Counted from the stretch's first letter, positions 43,315 through 53,364 are shown. The stretch is 64,000 nt of DNA from an uncultured Candidatus Melainabacteria bacterium (GCA_934718085.1 CAKUZL010000004.1:1-64000); one strand, 5' to 3'. Program-made: numbers and translations. Notes: generated by a model not told the origin, from the sequence alone.

Positions 43315-44525
43315 ATTTTCCTCTGTAACAATATTTCCAAAATTCTTTCGGTATCTTTGTCGCCTCTGCCCGACAAATTAACGATAACGACATCGTCTTC
43401 GTTTGTGGAGGGCATCAGTTGTTCGAGATAAGCAACGGCATGCGCCGACTCAATCGCGGGAATAATGCCTTCAAGCCGCGAAAGTCGTTCGAAAGCGTTG
43501 ATTGCGTCGGTATCGGTAGCGGGAACGTATTGAGCTCTGCCGGTGTCTTTCAGCCAACAATGCTCGGGACCGCATCCCGGATAATCGAGTCCCGCCGAAA
43601 TACTGTAAGATTCGCGGGGTTGACCCTGTTCGTCGACCAGTACGTATTGACGAAATCCGTGCATTATCGAAACTTTTCCGCGTTCCAGACTTGCCGCCGT
43701 AAAATCGGTATCGAGCCCTTCGCCCGCAGCTTCAACACCGATAAGTTTAACGGATTCTTCATCGATAAAATCGGCAAAAGCACCTATGGCGTTTGAACCT
43801 CCTCCCACACAGGCAATCACGTAATCGGGAAGTTTTCCTTCAAGCTCGAGAATTTGCGCCTTGGCTTCGACACTTATGACGGATTGGAAGAATTTAACGA
43901 TTTTCGGGTAAGGATAAGGACCGACCGCCGAACCCAAAACGTAAAAGACTTCGTCGGGATGGTTGAGCCAATAATCAATGGCGGCATCGCAAGCGTCTGC
44001 AAGCGTTTTTGTACCCGAAGTCACGGAATTTACTTTGGCCCCGAGAAGTTTCATCCGTTCTACGTTCAAACGTTGACGCGCGATATCGGTCTCACCCATA
44101 AAAATTTCGCATTCCAAATCGGCAAGCGCCGCAACAGTAGCCGTCGCTACGCCGTGTTGCCCCGCACCGGTTTCGGCAATGACTTTTTTTGCGCCCATTC
44201 TTTTTGCGAGCATGACCTGTCCGACGACATTATTGATTTTGTGCGCGCCGGTGTGATTCAAATCTTCGCGTTTCAGATATATTTTACCTTTTCCGTAATG
44301 CTCGGTCAGTCTTTTCGCAAAATATAAAGGCGTCGGGCGTCCGGAATAATTTTTTAACAATTCGTAAAGATCTTTTTTGAAAGATTCGTCATTTGAAGCG
44401 GTTTCAAAAGCTTCATCCAGTCTTTGAAGAACCGGAATAAATTTTTCGGGAACGAACATTCCGCCGAAATTCCCGTAAAACCCGTCAGCGTCGGGTAAAT
44501 TATTTTTGTTTCGTTTTACAAACAT
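43278..44525 (-). CDS. trpB: Tryptophan synthase beta chain
   Basis: 415 residues. FGGMFVPE, PLP Lys96 in HTGAHKINN, ETGAGQHGVATA, CVGGGSNAIG, and SAGLDYPGCGPEH are the TrpB1 motifs. It joins indole and serine. TrpA, its usual partner, is not in the window, and the gene instead leads an operon with tyrS, cysK and cysE. GGAG lies ten bases before the ATG. The last 12 residues (KIWIKTKKSKPNF) extend beyond the conserved end through the tyrS start region. Confidence 0.95.
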   Translation of the reverse strand: MFVKRNKNNLPDADGFYGNFGGMFVPEKFIPVLQRLDEAFETASNDESFKKDLYELLKNYSGRPTPLYFAKRLTEHYGKGKIYLKREDLNHTGAHKINNVVGQVMLAKRMGAKKVIAETGAGQHGVATATVAALADLECEIFMGETDIARQRLNVERMKLLGAKVNSVTSGTKTLADACDAAIDYWLNHPDEVFYVLGSAVGPYPYPKIVKFFQSVISVEAKAQILELEGKLPDYVIACVGGGSNAIGAFADFIDEESVKLIGVEAAGEGLDTDFTAASLERGKVSIMHGFRQYVLVDEQGQPRESYSISAGLDYPGCGPEHCWLKDTGRAQYVPATDTDAINAFERLSRLEGIIPAIESAHAVAYLEQLMPSTNEDDVVIVNLSGRGDKDTERILEILLQRKIWIKTKKSKPNF

Positions 44526-44632
44526 CGTTATCTCCGAAAATCAATACTTAATCATTTTTACACAAAAAAATATAAAAAAAAGTATTTTCGGGTTATAATT
44601 ATGAAAAAATAAAACAAAGAAGGGAGCCGAGA

Positions 44633-45127
44633 ATGAAATATACGGGAAAAGCTTGGAAATACGGCGACAATGTCGACACGGACGTGATTATTCCCGCAAG
44701 ATATCTGAACACTTCGGACGAATCGGAGCTTGCGACTCATTGTATGGAAGACCTGGACAAAAGTTTTGCGAAAAACGTAAAAAGCGGCGATATAATCGTT
44801 GCGGGCGAAAATTTCGGTTGCGGAAGTTCGAGAGAACATGCTCCGATTGCGATTAAAGCGGCGGGAGTATCGTTGGTTATTGCAAAGTCTTTTGCGAGAA
44901 TTTTTTACCGAAACGCAATAAACACCGGACTTGCTATTGCAGAAAGCAAGGATTTGCACGACGAATGTTCCAAAGACGACATCGTAACTGCGGATCTCGA
45001 AAACGGAACGATTACAAACGAAACGACGGGAAAACAATACAAATGCAACAAATTTCCGCCGGAAATAACAAAAATAATAAACGCGGGCGGATTGACCGAG
45101 TACACGAAACAAAAAATCGGAGCGTAA
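44633..45127 (+). CDS. leuD: 3-isopropylmalate dehydratase small subunit
   Basis: 164 residues, the short LeuD type. KYGDNVDTDVIIPARYL, the swivel-domain signature NFGCGSSREHAPIAIK, and AKSFARIFYRNAINTGL are present. It needs a large subunit (LeuC) with the Fe-S cluster; leuC is not adjacent. A two-base gap leads to leuB. GAAGGGAG precedes the ATG. Divergent from trpB. Confidence 0.94.
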   Translation: MKYTGKAWKYGDNVDTDVIIPARYLNTSDESELATHCMEDLDKSFAKNVKSGDIIVAGENFGCGSSREHAPIAIKAAGVSLVIAKSFARIFYRNAINTGLAIAESKDLHDECSKDDIVTADLENGTITNETTGKQYKCNKFPPEITKIINAGGLTEYTKQKIGA

Positions 45128-45128
45128 A

Positions 45129-46205
45129 ATGAAAGAATTTAACATCGCACTTCTGCCGGGAGACGGCATCGGAGAAGAAGTTACCGCCGAAGCGGTCAAG
45201 GTATTGAACGCACTCGGCGAAAAATCGGGGTATCGATTTAATTTCGAAAAATGTCTCATCGGAGGATGCGCATACGACGAATTTAAAACACCGTTGCCCG
45301 AGCAAACCGTAAATTGCGCCAAAGCGTCCGACGCCGTACTTTTGGGCGCGGTCGGTGATTGGAAATACGATACACTCCCCCCCGAAGTTCGGCCGGAAAA
45401 GGCACTTTTGGGAATCAGGAAGGCACTTGATTTGTTCGCAAATCTTCGTCCCGCTGTGGTTTTCGACGAACTCGTTGCGAGCTCGACTTTGAAAGAAGAC
45501 GTGATAAAAGGCACCGACATAATGATTGTTCGCGAACTTACGGGTGACGTTTATTTCGGCGAACCTCGCGGAATTGTCGAAAAAGACGGTCAAAAAATCG
45601 GCTTCAACAACATGATTTACTCCGAACGGGAAATCGAAAGAATTGCAAAAGTCGCGTTCGAAACGGCTCAAAAACGGAACAAAAAATTATGTTCGGTCGA
45701 TAAGGCAAACGTACTTGACGTTTCAAGGCTCTGGCGCAAAGTCGTCTCGGACCTTGCGAAAAATTATCCCGACGTCGAACTTACGCACATGTACGTCGAC
45801 AACGCGGCAATGCAGCTGATAAAAAATCCGAAACAATTTGACGTTATCGTGACCGGAAACATTTTCGGAGACATTCTTTCCGACGAAGCATCAATGCTCA
45901 CGGGCTCGTTGGGCATGCTTCCGAGCGCGTCCGTCACAACCGACGGTCCGGGACTTTTCGAACCCGTTCACGGTTCCGCTCCCGACATAAAAGGTAAAAA
46001 CATCGTAAACCCTGCGGCAACGATACTTTCCGCCGCAATGCTGATGAAATACGGACTGAACGACAACGAAGGTTACAACCTTATCGAAACTTCGGTCAAA
46101 AATGTTTTGAAACAAGGTTTCGGAACCCCCGACATCAGCCCCGAAAAAATCGTCTCGACATCGGAATTCGGGAACCTTGTCGCAAAAGAACTTTTAAATT
46201 TGTAA
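45129..46205 (+). CDS. leuB: 3-isopropylmalate dehydrogenase
   Basis: 358 residues. It oxidatively decarboxylates 3-isopropylmalate with NAD+ in leucine synthesis. The N-terminal GDGIGEEV, substrate loop RKALDLFANLRPA, IVRELTGDVYFG, Mg/substrate segment MYVDNAAMQLI and GNIFGDILSDEASMLTGSLGMLPSA, and the adenosine loop PVHGSAPDIKGKNIVNP are all intact. Coupled to leuD. Confidence 0.96.
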   Translation: MKEFNIALLPGDGIGEEVTAEAVKVLNALGEKSGYRFNFEKCLIGGCAYDEFKTPLPEQTVNCAKASDAVLLGAVGDWKYDTLPPEVRPEKALLGIRKALDLFANLRPAVVFDELVASSTLKEDVIKGTDIMIVRELTGDVYFGEPRGIVEKDGQKIGFNNMIYSEREIERIAKVAFETAQKRNKKLCSVDKANVLDVSRLWRKVVSDLAKNYPDVELTHMYVDNAAMQLIKNPKQFDVIVTGNIFGDILSDEASMLTGSLGMLPSASVTTDGPGLFEPVHGSAPDIKGKNIVNPAATILSAAMLMKYGLNDNEGYNLIETSVKNVLKQGFGTPDISPEKIVSTSEFGNLVAKELLNL

Positions 46206-46273
46206 AATAACATACCCGAGCAGTGGTGAAAAAAAAATAATATGCTAAAATATTCAAAGTAAAGGATAAAAAA

Positions 46274-46777
46274 ATGAAAAGATTTTATTTGTTTTTGGCA
46301 ATACTCGCAATGACAAGCGGCGCGTTATTTTACACCAACACCGACTCGGGATTTGTCGAAGCGGTAGCCGTAAAAGCCGCCGCAACCGCGCAATGCGTAA
46401 CCGAACACCCCGCAATAAAAGTGAGTTCGCCGGTTATCATAGCAAATGCGCCCTGCGAATATCTGAACAAAACAGTCTCTTTCAGGGCAAAATTCGCAAC
46501 GTTTACGGGACTCGGGCTTGATTATTCGCCCGTAAAACGTCCGTCGTCCGAATACATCGGACTGTTGGTATACCGCGACGATACCCCCGTTGCGCGTTCG
46601 GTTCCTCTGTCCGAACTCAAAATGTTCGTAAAACGCAAAGACATAGAAAAATATACCGACCTGAAACAGGGCGATGATGTCGAAATAACGGGAAAAGTCT
46701 TTTCCGACGCTCTCGGAGACGGGTGGCTCGACATTCAATCGTTGACGTTCAAAGCTGACAAAACGGCTGCAAAATAA
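46274..46777 (+). CDS. Exported hypothetical protein, possible OB fold
   Basis: 167 residues. A signal peptide (MKRFYLFLAILAMTSGALF) is followed by a mature part with two cysteines (about 41 and 60) that could form a disulfide. A stretch from YLNKTVSFRAKFATFTGLG to GDDVEITGKVFSDALGDGWLDIQSLTF has the strand order and GKV.....W...V pattern of small OB-fold domains. AAAGGATAA site. It lies 13 bases before the GH57 gene. Confidence 0.8.
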   Translation: MKRFYLFLAILAMTSGALFYTNTDSGFVEAVAVKAAATAQCVTEHPAIKVSSPVIIANAPCEYLNKTVSFRAKFATFTGLGLDYSPVKRPSSEYIGLLVYRDDTPVARSVPLSELKMFVKRKDIEKYTDLKQGDDVEITGKVFSDALGDGWLDIQSLTFKADKTAAK

Positions 46778-46790
46778 CATCGGAGCAATC

Positions 46791-49304
46791 ATGAGCAACA
46801 AAAAATATTTGACCGTACACGGACACTTCTATCAACCGCCTCGGGAAAATCCCTGGCTCGAGTTTTTGGAACTTCAGGAAAGCGCGTTTCCCGCGCACGA
46901 CTGGAACGAACGAGTCGCAAAAGAATGCTATTGCCCGAATTCGGTTTCAAAAATCGTTGACGGCTCAAATAAAATTTTGGACATCGTAAACAACTACGAG
47001 TTTATGAGCTACAATTTCGGACCGACATTGCTGTCGTGGCTCGAAAAATTTTGCCCCGATACTTACGAAAGAATCATCGATGCGGACAAAAAAAGCGTCG
47101 AAAAACACAACGGTCACGGAAATGCGATTGCCCAGGTTTACAACCACATAATAATGCCGCTTGCGGCAAAAGAAGACAAATATCTTCAAACGGTTTGGGG
47201 AATTCACGATTTCAAAAAACGTTTCGGAAGAATGCCCGAAGGTATGTGGCTTGCGGAAACCGCATGCGATGACGAAACCCTCGGAGTTTTGGCGGATTGC
47301 GGCATAAAATTCACGATATTGTCTCCGCATCAGGCAAAATCGTTCAGAAAAATCGGAGACAAGAATTTCATCGACGTTTCCGGCGGAAACATCGACACAA
47401 CCGTACCTTACGTCTACAACATCAAGTCGCGCCCCGGTAAATATATCGTCTTGTTCTTCTACAACGCGCAAATCTCTCAAGCGGTCGCGTTCGAAGAACT
47501 TCTGACCGACAGCAAACGTCTCGTCGACAAACTGAAAACCGGAGTGAACAACGACGAAAGTCTTCCGCGGCTTACAAACATCGCAACGGACGGCGAAAGC
47601 TACGGGCACCATACAAAATTCGGAGACATGGCGCTTGCATACGCAATGAAAGTCAGAGCGGACGAAGAAGGCTTCACGTTCACAAATTACGGGGAATTTT
47701 TGTCACTCGAAGAACCCCGCTTTGAAGTCGAAATAAAACCGGTTTCGGCTTGGAGCTGCTGCCACGGGGTCGGACGCTGGAAAGAAGACTGCGGATGTTC
47801 CACGGGCGGACTTCCCGGGTGGAACCAAAAATGGCGAAAACCGTTAAGAAAAGCTCTTGACACGCTTCGTGATTTTGCATTCGAAGTTTGCGAAGAAAAC
47901 GCCCCCTCCAAGTTCAACGATTTTCACACCGCTTTACAGGAATACATCGACGTGATTTTGTCTAGAACCCCGGAAACGCAAAACAAATTTATCGAAAAAT
48001 TTATGAAAAAAAATCTTTCGGAAAAGGAGATTTCGGATGCGTTCAAGTTGCTTGAAATTCGTCGCTTTTCACAACTTATGTACACCAGCTGCGGATGGTT
48101 TTTCAACGAACTTTCCGGTATCGAAACCGTGCAAATTCTTAAATACGCCTGCAGAGTAATTCAATTATTGAAGGATTTTTCGGACAACGATATCGAAAAA
48201 ACTTTCACCGAGATTTTGGACAAGGCGCAAAGCAACATAAAATCATTCGGAACGGGCAAAGACATTTACGAAAACATTATAAAACCGTCCGAGATTTCGC
48301 TTAAAAACATTGCCGCACTTTGGGCAATAACCGCTCCGTATAAGGATTACGACAAAATTTCGACCCTATATTGCTACGAAATCGAAGATTTCAGCACAAA
48401 AATCGTCGAAAAAGGCAGCGGAAAGCTTCTTATCGGCAAAATAAACGTAAAATCGTTAATCACGCTCGACCAAAAAGAATTTGTCATAGCACTGTTGCAA
48501 TATTCCGAAGAAGACTTCCATTGCGCGGTAAAAGAAGCTTTGCCGAACGAAAATTACGACAATTTGGTAAAAGAATTAACATTCACGTTCAATAACGCGT
48601 CTCTGACCGAAATCATCAGAATGCTCGACGACAATTTCGGACGGGATTACTTCACGTTCAAAGATATTTTTGTCGACGAAAGAAAAAATATCGTCAAGAA
48701 AATTTTTCAATCGAGAACGGACCGGTTTGCCGCACTGTACAAAGACGTTTACAACGAAGGCAAAAGCATTCTTTTCTATCTCAAAGACTTCGGAATTGCT
48801 CCGCCGAAAGAATTCAAAGTTGCGGCGCAGTACGTTCTGTCGAGGAACTTCAACGAACTTTTCGACGAATACAACTGCCTCGAGTACGAAAGCACCGTGC
48901 AAAACGCGCTTGACATTCTGGAAGAGGCAAAATATTTCGAGCTCGAGCTTGACAAAACTCCGACGGAACAATTTTTCTCGGACATAATTTCGGACACGCT
49001 GTTTACGTTTACGGAAAATTTCGACACAAAGTTGCCCGACAAAATCTTGAAATACTTCGGTTACGCCGATTTATTAAAATTAAACCCCGACACGTCGAGA
49101 ACGAGAATTATATATTTCGACAAAATTCACTCGAAATTTGCAAAATTCATACAAAAAACTCTCGCGAACGGCAATATGTCCAAAATCAGAGATATTTTGA
49201 TGAAAATTCTGAAAATCGGCGAAAAACTTAACATCAACACGGAATTTTATCAAAACACCGTATCAAAAGCGTCAAGCGCGGTCCTCACCGGAAAAACTTC
49301 GTAA
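46791..49304 (+). CDS. GH57-family glycoside hydrolase with DUF3536
   Basis: 837 residues. The N-terminal GH57 catalytic domain has VHGHFYQPPRENPW, the nucleophile region PEGMWLAETACD (Glu156) and the acid/base segment ATDGESYGHHTKFGD (Asp267). HGVGRWKEDCGCSTGG, a Cys-rich stretch, follows. The C-terminal 450 residues are helical and correspond to the DUF3536 part of this subgroup (recalled). GH57 members act on alpha-glucans as amylases, branching enzymes or amylopullulanases; the exact activity is not decidable from sequence. No signal peptide, so cytoplasmic, consistent with glycogen turnover alongside glgA. Confidence 0.9.
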   Translation: MSNKKYLTVHGHFYQPPRENPWLEFLELQESAFPAHDWNERVAKECYCPNSVSKIVDGSNKILDIVNNYEFMSYNFGPTLLSWLEKFCPDTYERIIDADKKSVEKHNGHGNAIAQVYNHIIMPLAAKEDKYLQTVWGIHDFKKRFGRMPEGMWLAETACDDETLGVLADCGIKFTILSPHQAKSFRKIGDKNFIDVSGGNIDTTVPYVYNIKSRPGKYIVLFFYNAQISQAVAFEELLTDSKRLVDKLKTGVNNDESLPRLTNIATDGESYGHHTKFGDMALAYAMKVRADEEGFTFTNYGEFLSLEEPRFEVEIKPVSAWSCCHGVGRWKEDCGCSTGGLPGWNQKWRKPLRKALDTLRDFAFEVCEENAPSKFNDFHTALQEYIDVILSRTPETQNKFIEKFMKKNLSEKEISDAFKLLEIRRFSQLMYTSCGWFFNELSGIETVQILKYACRVIQLLKDFSDNDIEKTFTEILDKAQSNIKSFGTGKDIYENIIKPSEISLKNIAALWAITAPYKDYDKISTLYCYEIEDFSTKIVEKGSGKLLIGKINVKSLITLDQKEFVIALLQYSEEDFHCAVKEALPNENYDNLVKELTFTFNNASLTEIIRMLDDNFGRDYFTFKDIFVDERKNIVKKIFQSRTDRFAALYKDVYNEGKSILFYLKDFGIAPPKEFKVAAQYVLSRNFNELFDEYNCLEYESTVQNALDILEEAKYFELELDKTPTEQFFSDIISDTLFTFTENFDTKLPDKILKYFGYADLLKLNPDTSRTRIIYFDKIHSKFAKFIQKTLANGNMSKIRDILMKILKIGEKLNINTEFYQNTVSKASSAVLTGKTS

Positions 49305-49868
49305 AAACTTAAGTACGTTTATTCCGAGTTTTTCTTCGGACTCGTTGTTGAAAATGACGTAGTCGGAATGTCCGATTTTTACTTCCTGCGGAATTTGCGA
49401 TTTTATACGGGCGACCGCCTCGTATTCGCTGAGTCCGCGCTTTTCGGTCAGACGAGAAATTCTGGCGTTGTCGTTTGCGGCAACAAGAAGAATTTCGTCC
49501 GCAATATCCGTCCAACCGACCTCGAACAACAACGGAACCGATATAAACACCAAACTTTCGCCGGCATGCGCTTTTGCAAAATCGACCAGTTTTTCTTTCA
49601 CCCGAGGATGAAAAACATTTTCAACAAGAGCTTTTTTCGAGTTATCGAAAAATACGCTGCGAACAAGCTCCGTTCGTCGTTCTTCGGGGGAAAGATCACT
49701 AAGGTTTATTCCAGTGACTCGAGAAAGTTCTTCTATAACATCGGGCTGTTCGCGAAGTTCGCGAACGATATCATCTGCGTCGATTACGGAAAAACCTTCC
49801 CGTTTTATGTAATTTTCGACCGATGATTTTCCCGCTCCGATATTTCCTGTTATTGCAATTACTGTCAT
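49272..49868 (-). CDS. coaE: Dephospho-CoA kinase
   Basis: 198 residues. The last step of CoA synthesis, phosphorylating the ribose 3' hydroxyl. P-loop GNIGAGKSSVE, VIDADDIVREL, HPRVKEKL and the lid RLTEKRGLSEYEAVARIKSQ are present. Its end overlaps the GH57 stop convergently by 33 bases. Four bases downstream of the UPF0102 gene. Confidence 0.94.
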   Translation of the reverse strand: MTVIAITGNIGAGKSSVENYIKREGFSVIDADDIVRELREQPDVIEELSRVTGINLSDLSPEERRTELVRSVFFDNSKKALVENVFHPRVKEKLVDFAKAHAGESLVFISVPLLFEVGWTDIADEILLVAANDNARISRLTEKRGLSEYEAVARIKSQIPQEVKIGHSDYVIFNNESEEKLGINVLKFLRSFSGEDRA

Positions 49869-49872
49869 ATTT

Positions 49873-50238
49873 TTAAATCTCTATATTTTTCAAGTGTTCG
49901 ATTTTGGGCGAAACGGTTCCGAGAACGGAAACAACGTCTATTCTGAACGCTTTTCCCGCGCCGTTTTTGTTCATATACATATACGCGCCTTTAACAATTT
50001 TTGAAAGTTTATTTTTGGTTACGGCTTCGAAAGGATGTCCGCACGAGAGCGATTTTCGGGTTTTAACCTCGACAAAAACGATAACGTCGCCGTCTTTTGC
50101 AATGATATCGATTTCGCTTTCGACTGACAAATGTACGTTTGTATCGAGAATTTTGTACCCGAGATTTTCCAAATATCGACGAGCAATCAATTCGCCTTCC
50201 ATGCCCGTTTTACGATTTTGAGATTTCGAAGAATTCAT
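49873..50238 (-). CDS. yraN: UPF0102 / YraN family endonuclease-like protein
   Basis: 121 residues. GMEGELIARRYLENLGYKILDTN, ESEIDIIAKDGDVIVFVEVKTRKS and the C-terminal FRIDVVSV give the restriction-endonuclease-like core (E...D...ExK) typical of YraN, whose cellular role is still poorly known. Just upstream of coaE in the same direction. Confidence 0.92.
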   Translation of the reverse strand: MNSSKSQNRKTGMEGELIARRYLENLGYKILDTNVHLSVESEIDIIAKDGDVIVFVEVKTRKSLSCGHPFEAVTKNKLSKIVKGAYMYMNKNGAGKAFRIDVVSVLGTVSPKIEHLKNIEI

Positions 50239-50398
50239 AACTCCGCCTCGACGAATCCCGCCGTTTCAGGTTGTCCTCTGTCGCCGCCGTCGCACCCCGA
50301 CGCCACACATTGTATCCTTCCTCATAGCACCGGTACGTCGACCGACTTTCGTTCCCGGTTCGGAGAATGTCGTCGCGCCCGACAACACGCACAAAAAG

Positions 50399-50472
50399 TA
50401 CCCCTGAGAGGACTCGAACCTCCAACAATTTCCTTAGGACGGAACCGCTCTATCCTGTTGAGCTACAGGGGC
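50399..50472 (-). tRNA. tRNA-Arg (anticodon CCT)
   Basis: Minus-strand cloverleaf of 74 bases. The acceptor GCCCCTG pairs with CAGGGGT (terminal G-T wobble, as in the other tRNA-Arg here), discriminator A. The D stem is GCTC/GAGC, the anticodon loop GTCCTAA with CCT, and the T arm GAGG-TTCGAGT-CCTC. The top pair of the anticodon stem is a G-A mismatch, which may be tolerated. Confidence 0.93.
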
Positions 50473-50548
50473 AAATTGCTTTATTTTTCGATTTCATTAT
50501 AATACAAAACCGAAAAAAATCAAAGTCCGAAAATTGCCCCTCATCGGA

Positions 50549-53242
50549 TTAATCGTCTATCGCCATGCCTCCCGCGTTTACATCGATAATATTATCACCG
50601 CCTTTGTCTTCGATTTTTACGTCGGAAGATCCTTTCAATACATATTTTCCGAGGTTTTCATCAAAATAAATGTTCCCTGTTATAAGCTCACTTAATGCAT
50701 CCGAAAACTCCCCGGCATCAAATTCGTGTTTCAAAACGGCATTATCGACTGTCATTATTTTATCATTTCCTGTACCCGAAGAAATCGATATATTACTTCC
50801 GAAAAACAAAATATCATTATTACCGTTACCCGAATCGATTTTTGCGTTATCACCGACAGAAATTACCTTATCGTTGCCATCGACGGTTTTTATATCCGAA
50901 TTATCACCTTTTGCGAAAATCGTAAAATTACCGTTCTCGGATTTTATAATATTTGTTTGTCCTATGACTCTGACATCAGCATCACCATCCGTCGTTTCGA
51001 CGACATTATCGTCACCCACGGCATCAACTCGGGTATATCCGTCTTTTCTGCTGATGACATTTCTGCTCCCTTCAATTTCGACTTTTGCAGTACCTTTCGC
51101 CATACTTATCTTATTATTATCACCGATAATTCCGGCTTCATACTCTAAACTCTCCGTGTCGGCTATATTTTCGGAACCTTTGAAATTAAGATTTATTTTT
51201 GTTGCATTCGATAACACTCTATTTTTTGAACCTTTTACGGAAAAATGTGCGTATCGGCTCATTTCTGTCGAAATGACATTGCTTTCACCTTCGGAATCGA
51301 GAACAATATCTCCGTCGTTTGAACTCAATATATTTTGAGAGCCCGCCGATCGCAACGAATAATTCAAGCCGCCCGTCAATGAAACGGTATTCGAATCACC
51401 CGTCAAATTCACGGCGGTATCGCCTTTATCCGTCGAAATATTCGATTCCGCCCCTTTGTAATCAACTTTAACGTTACCCGAATTACTTGTTATCGTTGCG
51501 TTTTTCAAAATTCTTCCGTCTGTTACGAAATCTTTGAAATCCGTACGAAGTCCTGCATCTGTCGCCGAGCCCAAATCCGCGATATAGTTGTCACCGCCTT
51601 CGGAACTTATTTTTGCGTTGTCTCCGTAAAAAATCAGGTTATCGGAGCCGTTCGTCGAAGTTATTTCTGTATCGTCACCTACGGACAATATCGAATTTTT
51701 GCCGCCTGTCACGTTAAACGTATTTCCCGTTCCGATTGAAACAAAATCTTCTTCACTGTCGCCGAACTCTTCGGAATTAGAAGAAATTATTCTGCTGTTG
51801 TCCCCCGTCGACTTCAATTTGTTACTTCCGTCGAACAGTCCGAACGCGTTCTTATCGCCTTCCGCCGTGATTTCATTGTCACCGTTTTTCGCGGACACGG
51901 TATTGTACGAACCTTTCAACGAAATCAACGAATTTCCGTCGGCAACCGATATCTCCGAAAAATCACCTTTTAACGAGATTTTGTCATTGCCGGATTCGTT
52001 GGTAATCTTTGTTCCGGACAAAATTCTGTCCGAGTCGACGTGGTCTTTCCAACCTTCACGCTCGCCGTCTTCGACCGCGGACGGTAAATCTTTTACGATA
52101 TCGTCGCCCGCTCCGGTTTCGATGGTGTTATTGTCGCCGTAAAAATAAATTTTATCGTCGCCTTCGCCCGTCGAAATCGTTACGTTGTCACCCTTCGAAG
52201 TGATTATATCCTTCCCTTTTCCGGTTTTGATTACGTTGTTGGTTTCTACGGTATTTCCGTAAGTCGCTCCGTCGTACATCGTAATGTTTTCGACATAATC
52301 GTTCGAATCGTTGTCGGAATAAATTTTGCCCTCGGAACCCGTGAACAAAATCGTATTGTTTCCGTTAAAAATATCGACGGTATTGTTGTTACCGAGAATT
52401 GTAATGACGTTGTCGCCTTCTTTTGCCGTCACGGCATTATGTCCGCCGGTAACGCTTATTGTCGAATTACCGTTTTCGGACGTTACGTTCGAATTGTACG
52501 CATCGAGAATAATCTTATCGTCTCCGCCGGAGTTTTCGATATTGATATAATCCAAAATTCTTTCGTTGAACAGCAATTTGTCCGTAGAAACCTTTGTCCC
52601 GTCGGATTTCGTATACGACCAATCCGTATACAAACCTTTGTGAGCCGCGGATTTTAAGTCGTAAACTTCGTCCGCGCCTTCGCCTGTTTTAATATTGTAC
52701 TTGCTTCCGTGAAACACGACATTATCGGAGCCCGATCCCGTACTGATATCCGCTTCGTTACCTATAGACAAAACAGCGTCTTTACCCGTCCCCGCAGACA
52801 AAGAGTTTTTGTCGCCTATCATCAAAAATTGGTTTCCTACGTCGTTTGACGCTCCGTCCGCCGTTATCGCGTTACCGGAACCTTCGGTCACGACAACGTT
52901 ATCGCCGTCTTTTACGTTAATTTTGTTTTCGTCGCCGACTCCGAATATCAAATTGTCGCCGTTTCTCAAATCAAAGGAACTGTTTTTTCCCGAATATTTG
53001 ACAAAATTGTTCCCTCCCGACGATTCGACCGTGTTCATGTCACTTTCGAGAAAGACACTGTCGTCTCCGTCGGACAATATAACAACCGTTTCGTCCGCAG
53101 CCGAAGTTATTTTGCCTGTTCCTTCTCCATCCGCTATCAGGTTCTTGCCCGCACCTTTTATGTTCTTGTTCTCCGCAATTTTTTGCGTACTCGATGATGC
53201 GGCGGATACCATTTTTGTAATGTTTGACGAAATTGATTGCAT
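50549..53242 (-). CDS. Giant glycine/aspartate-rich beta-repeat (RTX-like) protein
   Basis: 897 residues, very acidic, no cysteine, no signal peptide. The N-terminus is a Ser/Lys-rich 30-residue segment. Almost the whole protein is short repeats of about 10 residues (GDNNTIETGAGDDIV, STGEGDDKIYFYG, SGNDKISL), like the calcium-binding nonapeptides (GGxGxD) of RTX proteins or a solenoid beta helix. A larger unit is superimposed: each cycle passes GD-x-ISTG-GDD-FYGD-TG-GDD and then a DL-SA...RIL segment (195-230, 385-408, 556-579), with a degenerate fourth near 840. RTX exoproteins use type I secretion, but no transporter is nearby. Surface or matrix role inferred. Confidence 0.9.
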   Translation of the reverse strand: MQSISSNITKMVSAASSSTQKIAENKNIKGAGKNLIADGEGTGKITSAADETVVILSDGDDSVFLESDMNTVESSGGNNFVKYSGKNSSFDLRNGDNLIFGVGDENKINVKDGDNVVVTEGSGNAITADGASNDVGNQFLMIGDKNSLSAGTGKDAVLSIGNEADISTGSGSDNVVFHGSKYNIKTGEGADEVYDLKSAAHKGLYTDWSYTKSDGTKVSTDKLLFNERILDYINIENSGGDDKIILDAYNSNVTSENGNSTISVTGGHNAVTAKEGDNVITILGNNNTVDIFNGNNTILFTGSEGKIYSDNDSNDYVENITMYDGATYGNTVETNNVIKTGKGKDIITSKGDNVTISTGEGDDKIYFYGDNNTIETGAGDDIVKDLPSAVEDGEREGWKDHVDSDRILSGTKITNESGNDKISLKGDFSEISVADGNSLISLKGSYNTVSAKNGDNEITAEGDKNAFGLFDGSNKLKSTGDNSRIISSNSEEFGDSEEDFVSIGTGNTFNVTGGKNSILSVGDDTEITSTNGSDNLIFYGDNAKISSEGGDNYIADLGSATDAGLRTDFKDFVTDGRILKNATITSNSGNVKVDYKGAESNISTDKGDTAVNLTGDSNTVSLTGGLNYSLRSAGSQNILSSNDGDIVLDSEGESNVISTEMSRYAHFSVKGSKNRVLSNATKINLNFKGSENIADTESLEYEAGIIGDNNKISMAKGTAKVEIEGSRNVISRKDGYTRVDAVGDDNVVETTDGDADVRVIGQTNIIKSENGNFTIFAKGDNSDIKTVDGNDKVISVGDNAKIDSGNGNNDILFFGSNISISSGTGNDKIMTVDNAVLKHEFDAGEFSDALSELITGNIYFDENLGKYVLKGSSDVKIEDKGGDNIIDVNAGGMAIDD

Positions 53243-53364
53243 ATTGTTACACCTTTCGTTTGCCTTCCTTCTCGTTATCGTCCGTTTGCAAAAAAACTTT
53301 AATTTTTACGAGCTTCAAAGATGTCGTTATTTACAATACTTCACAATTTGAAACAAGACAAACA

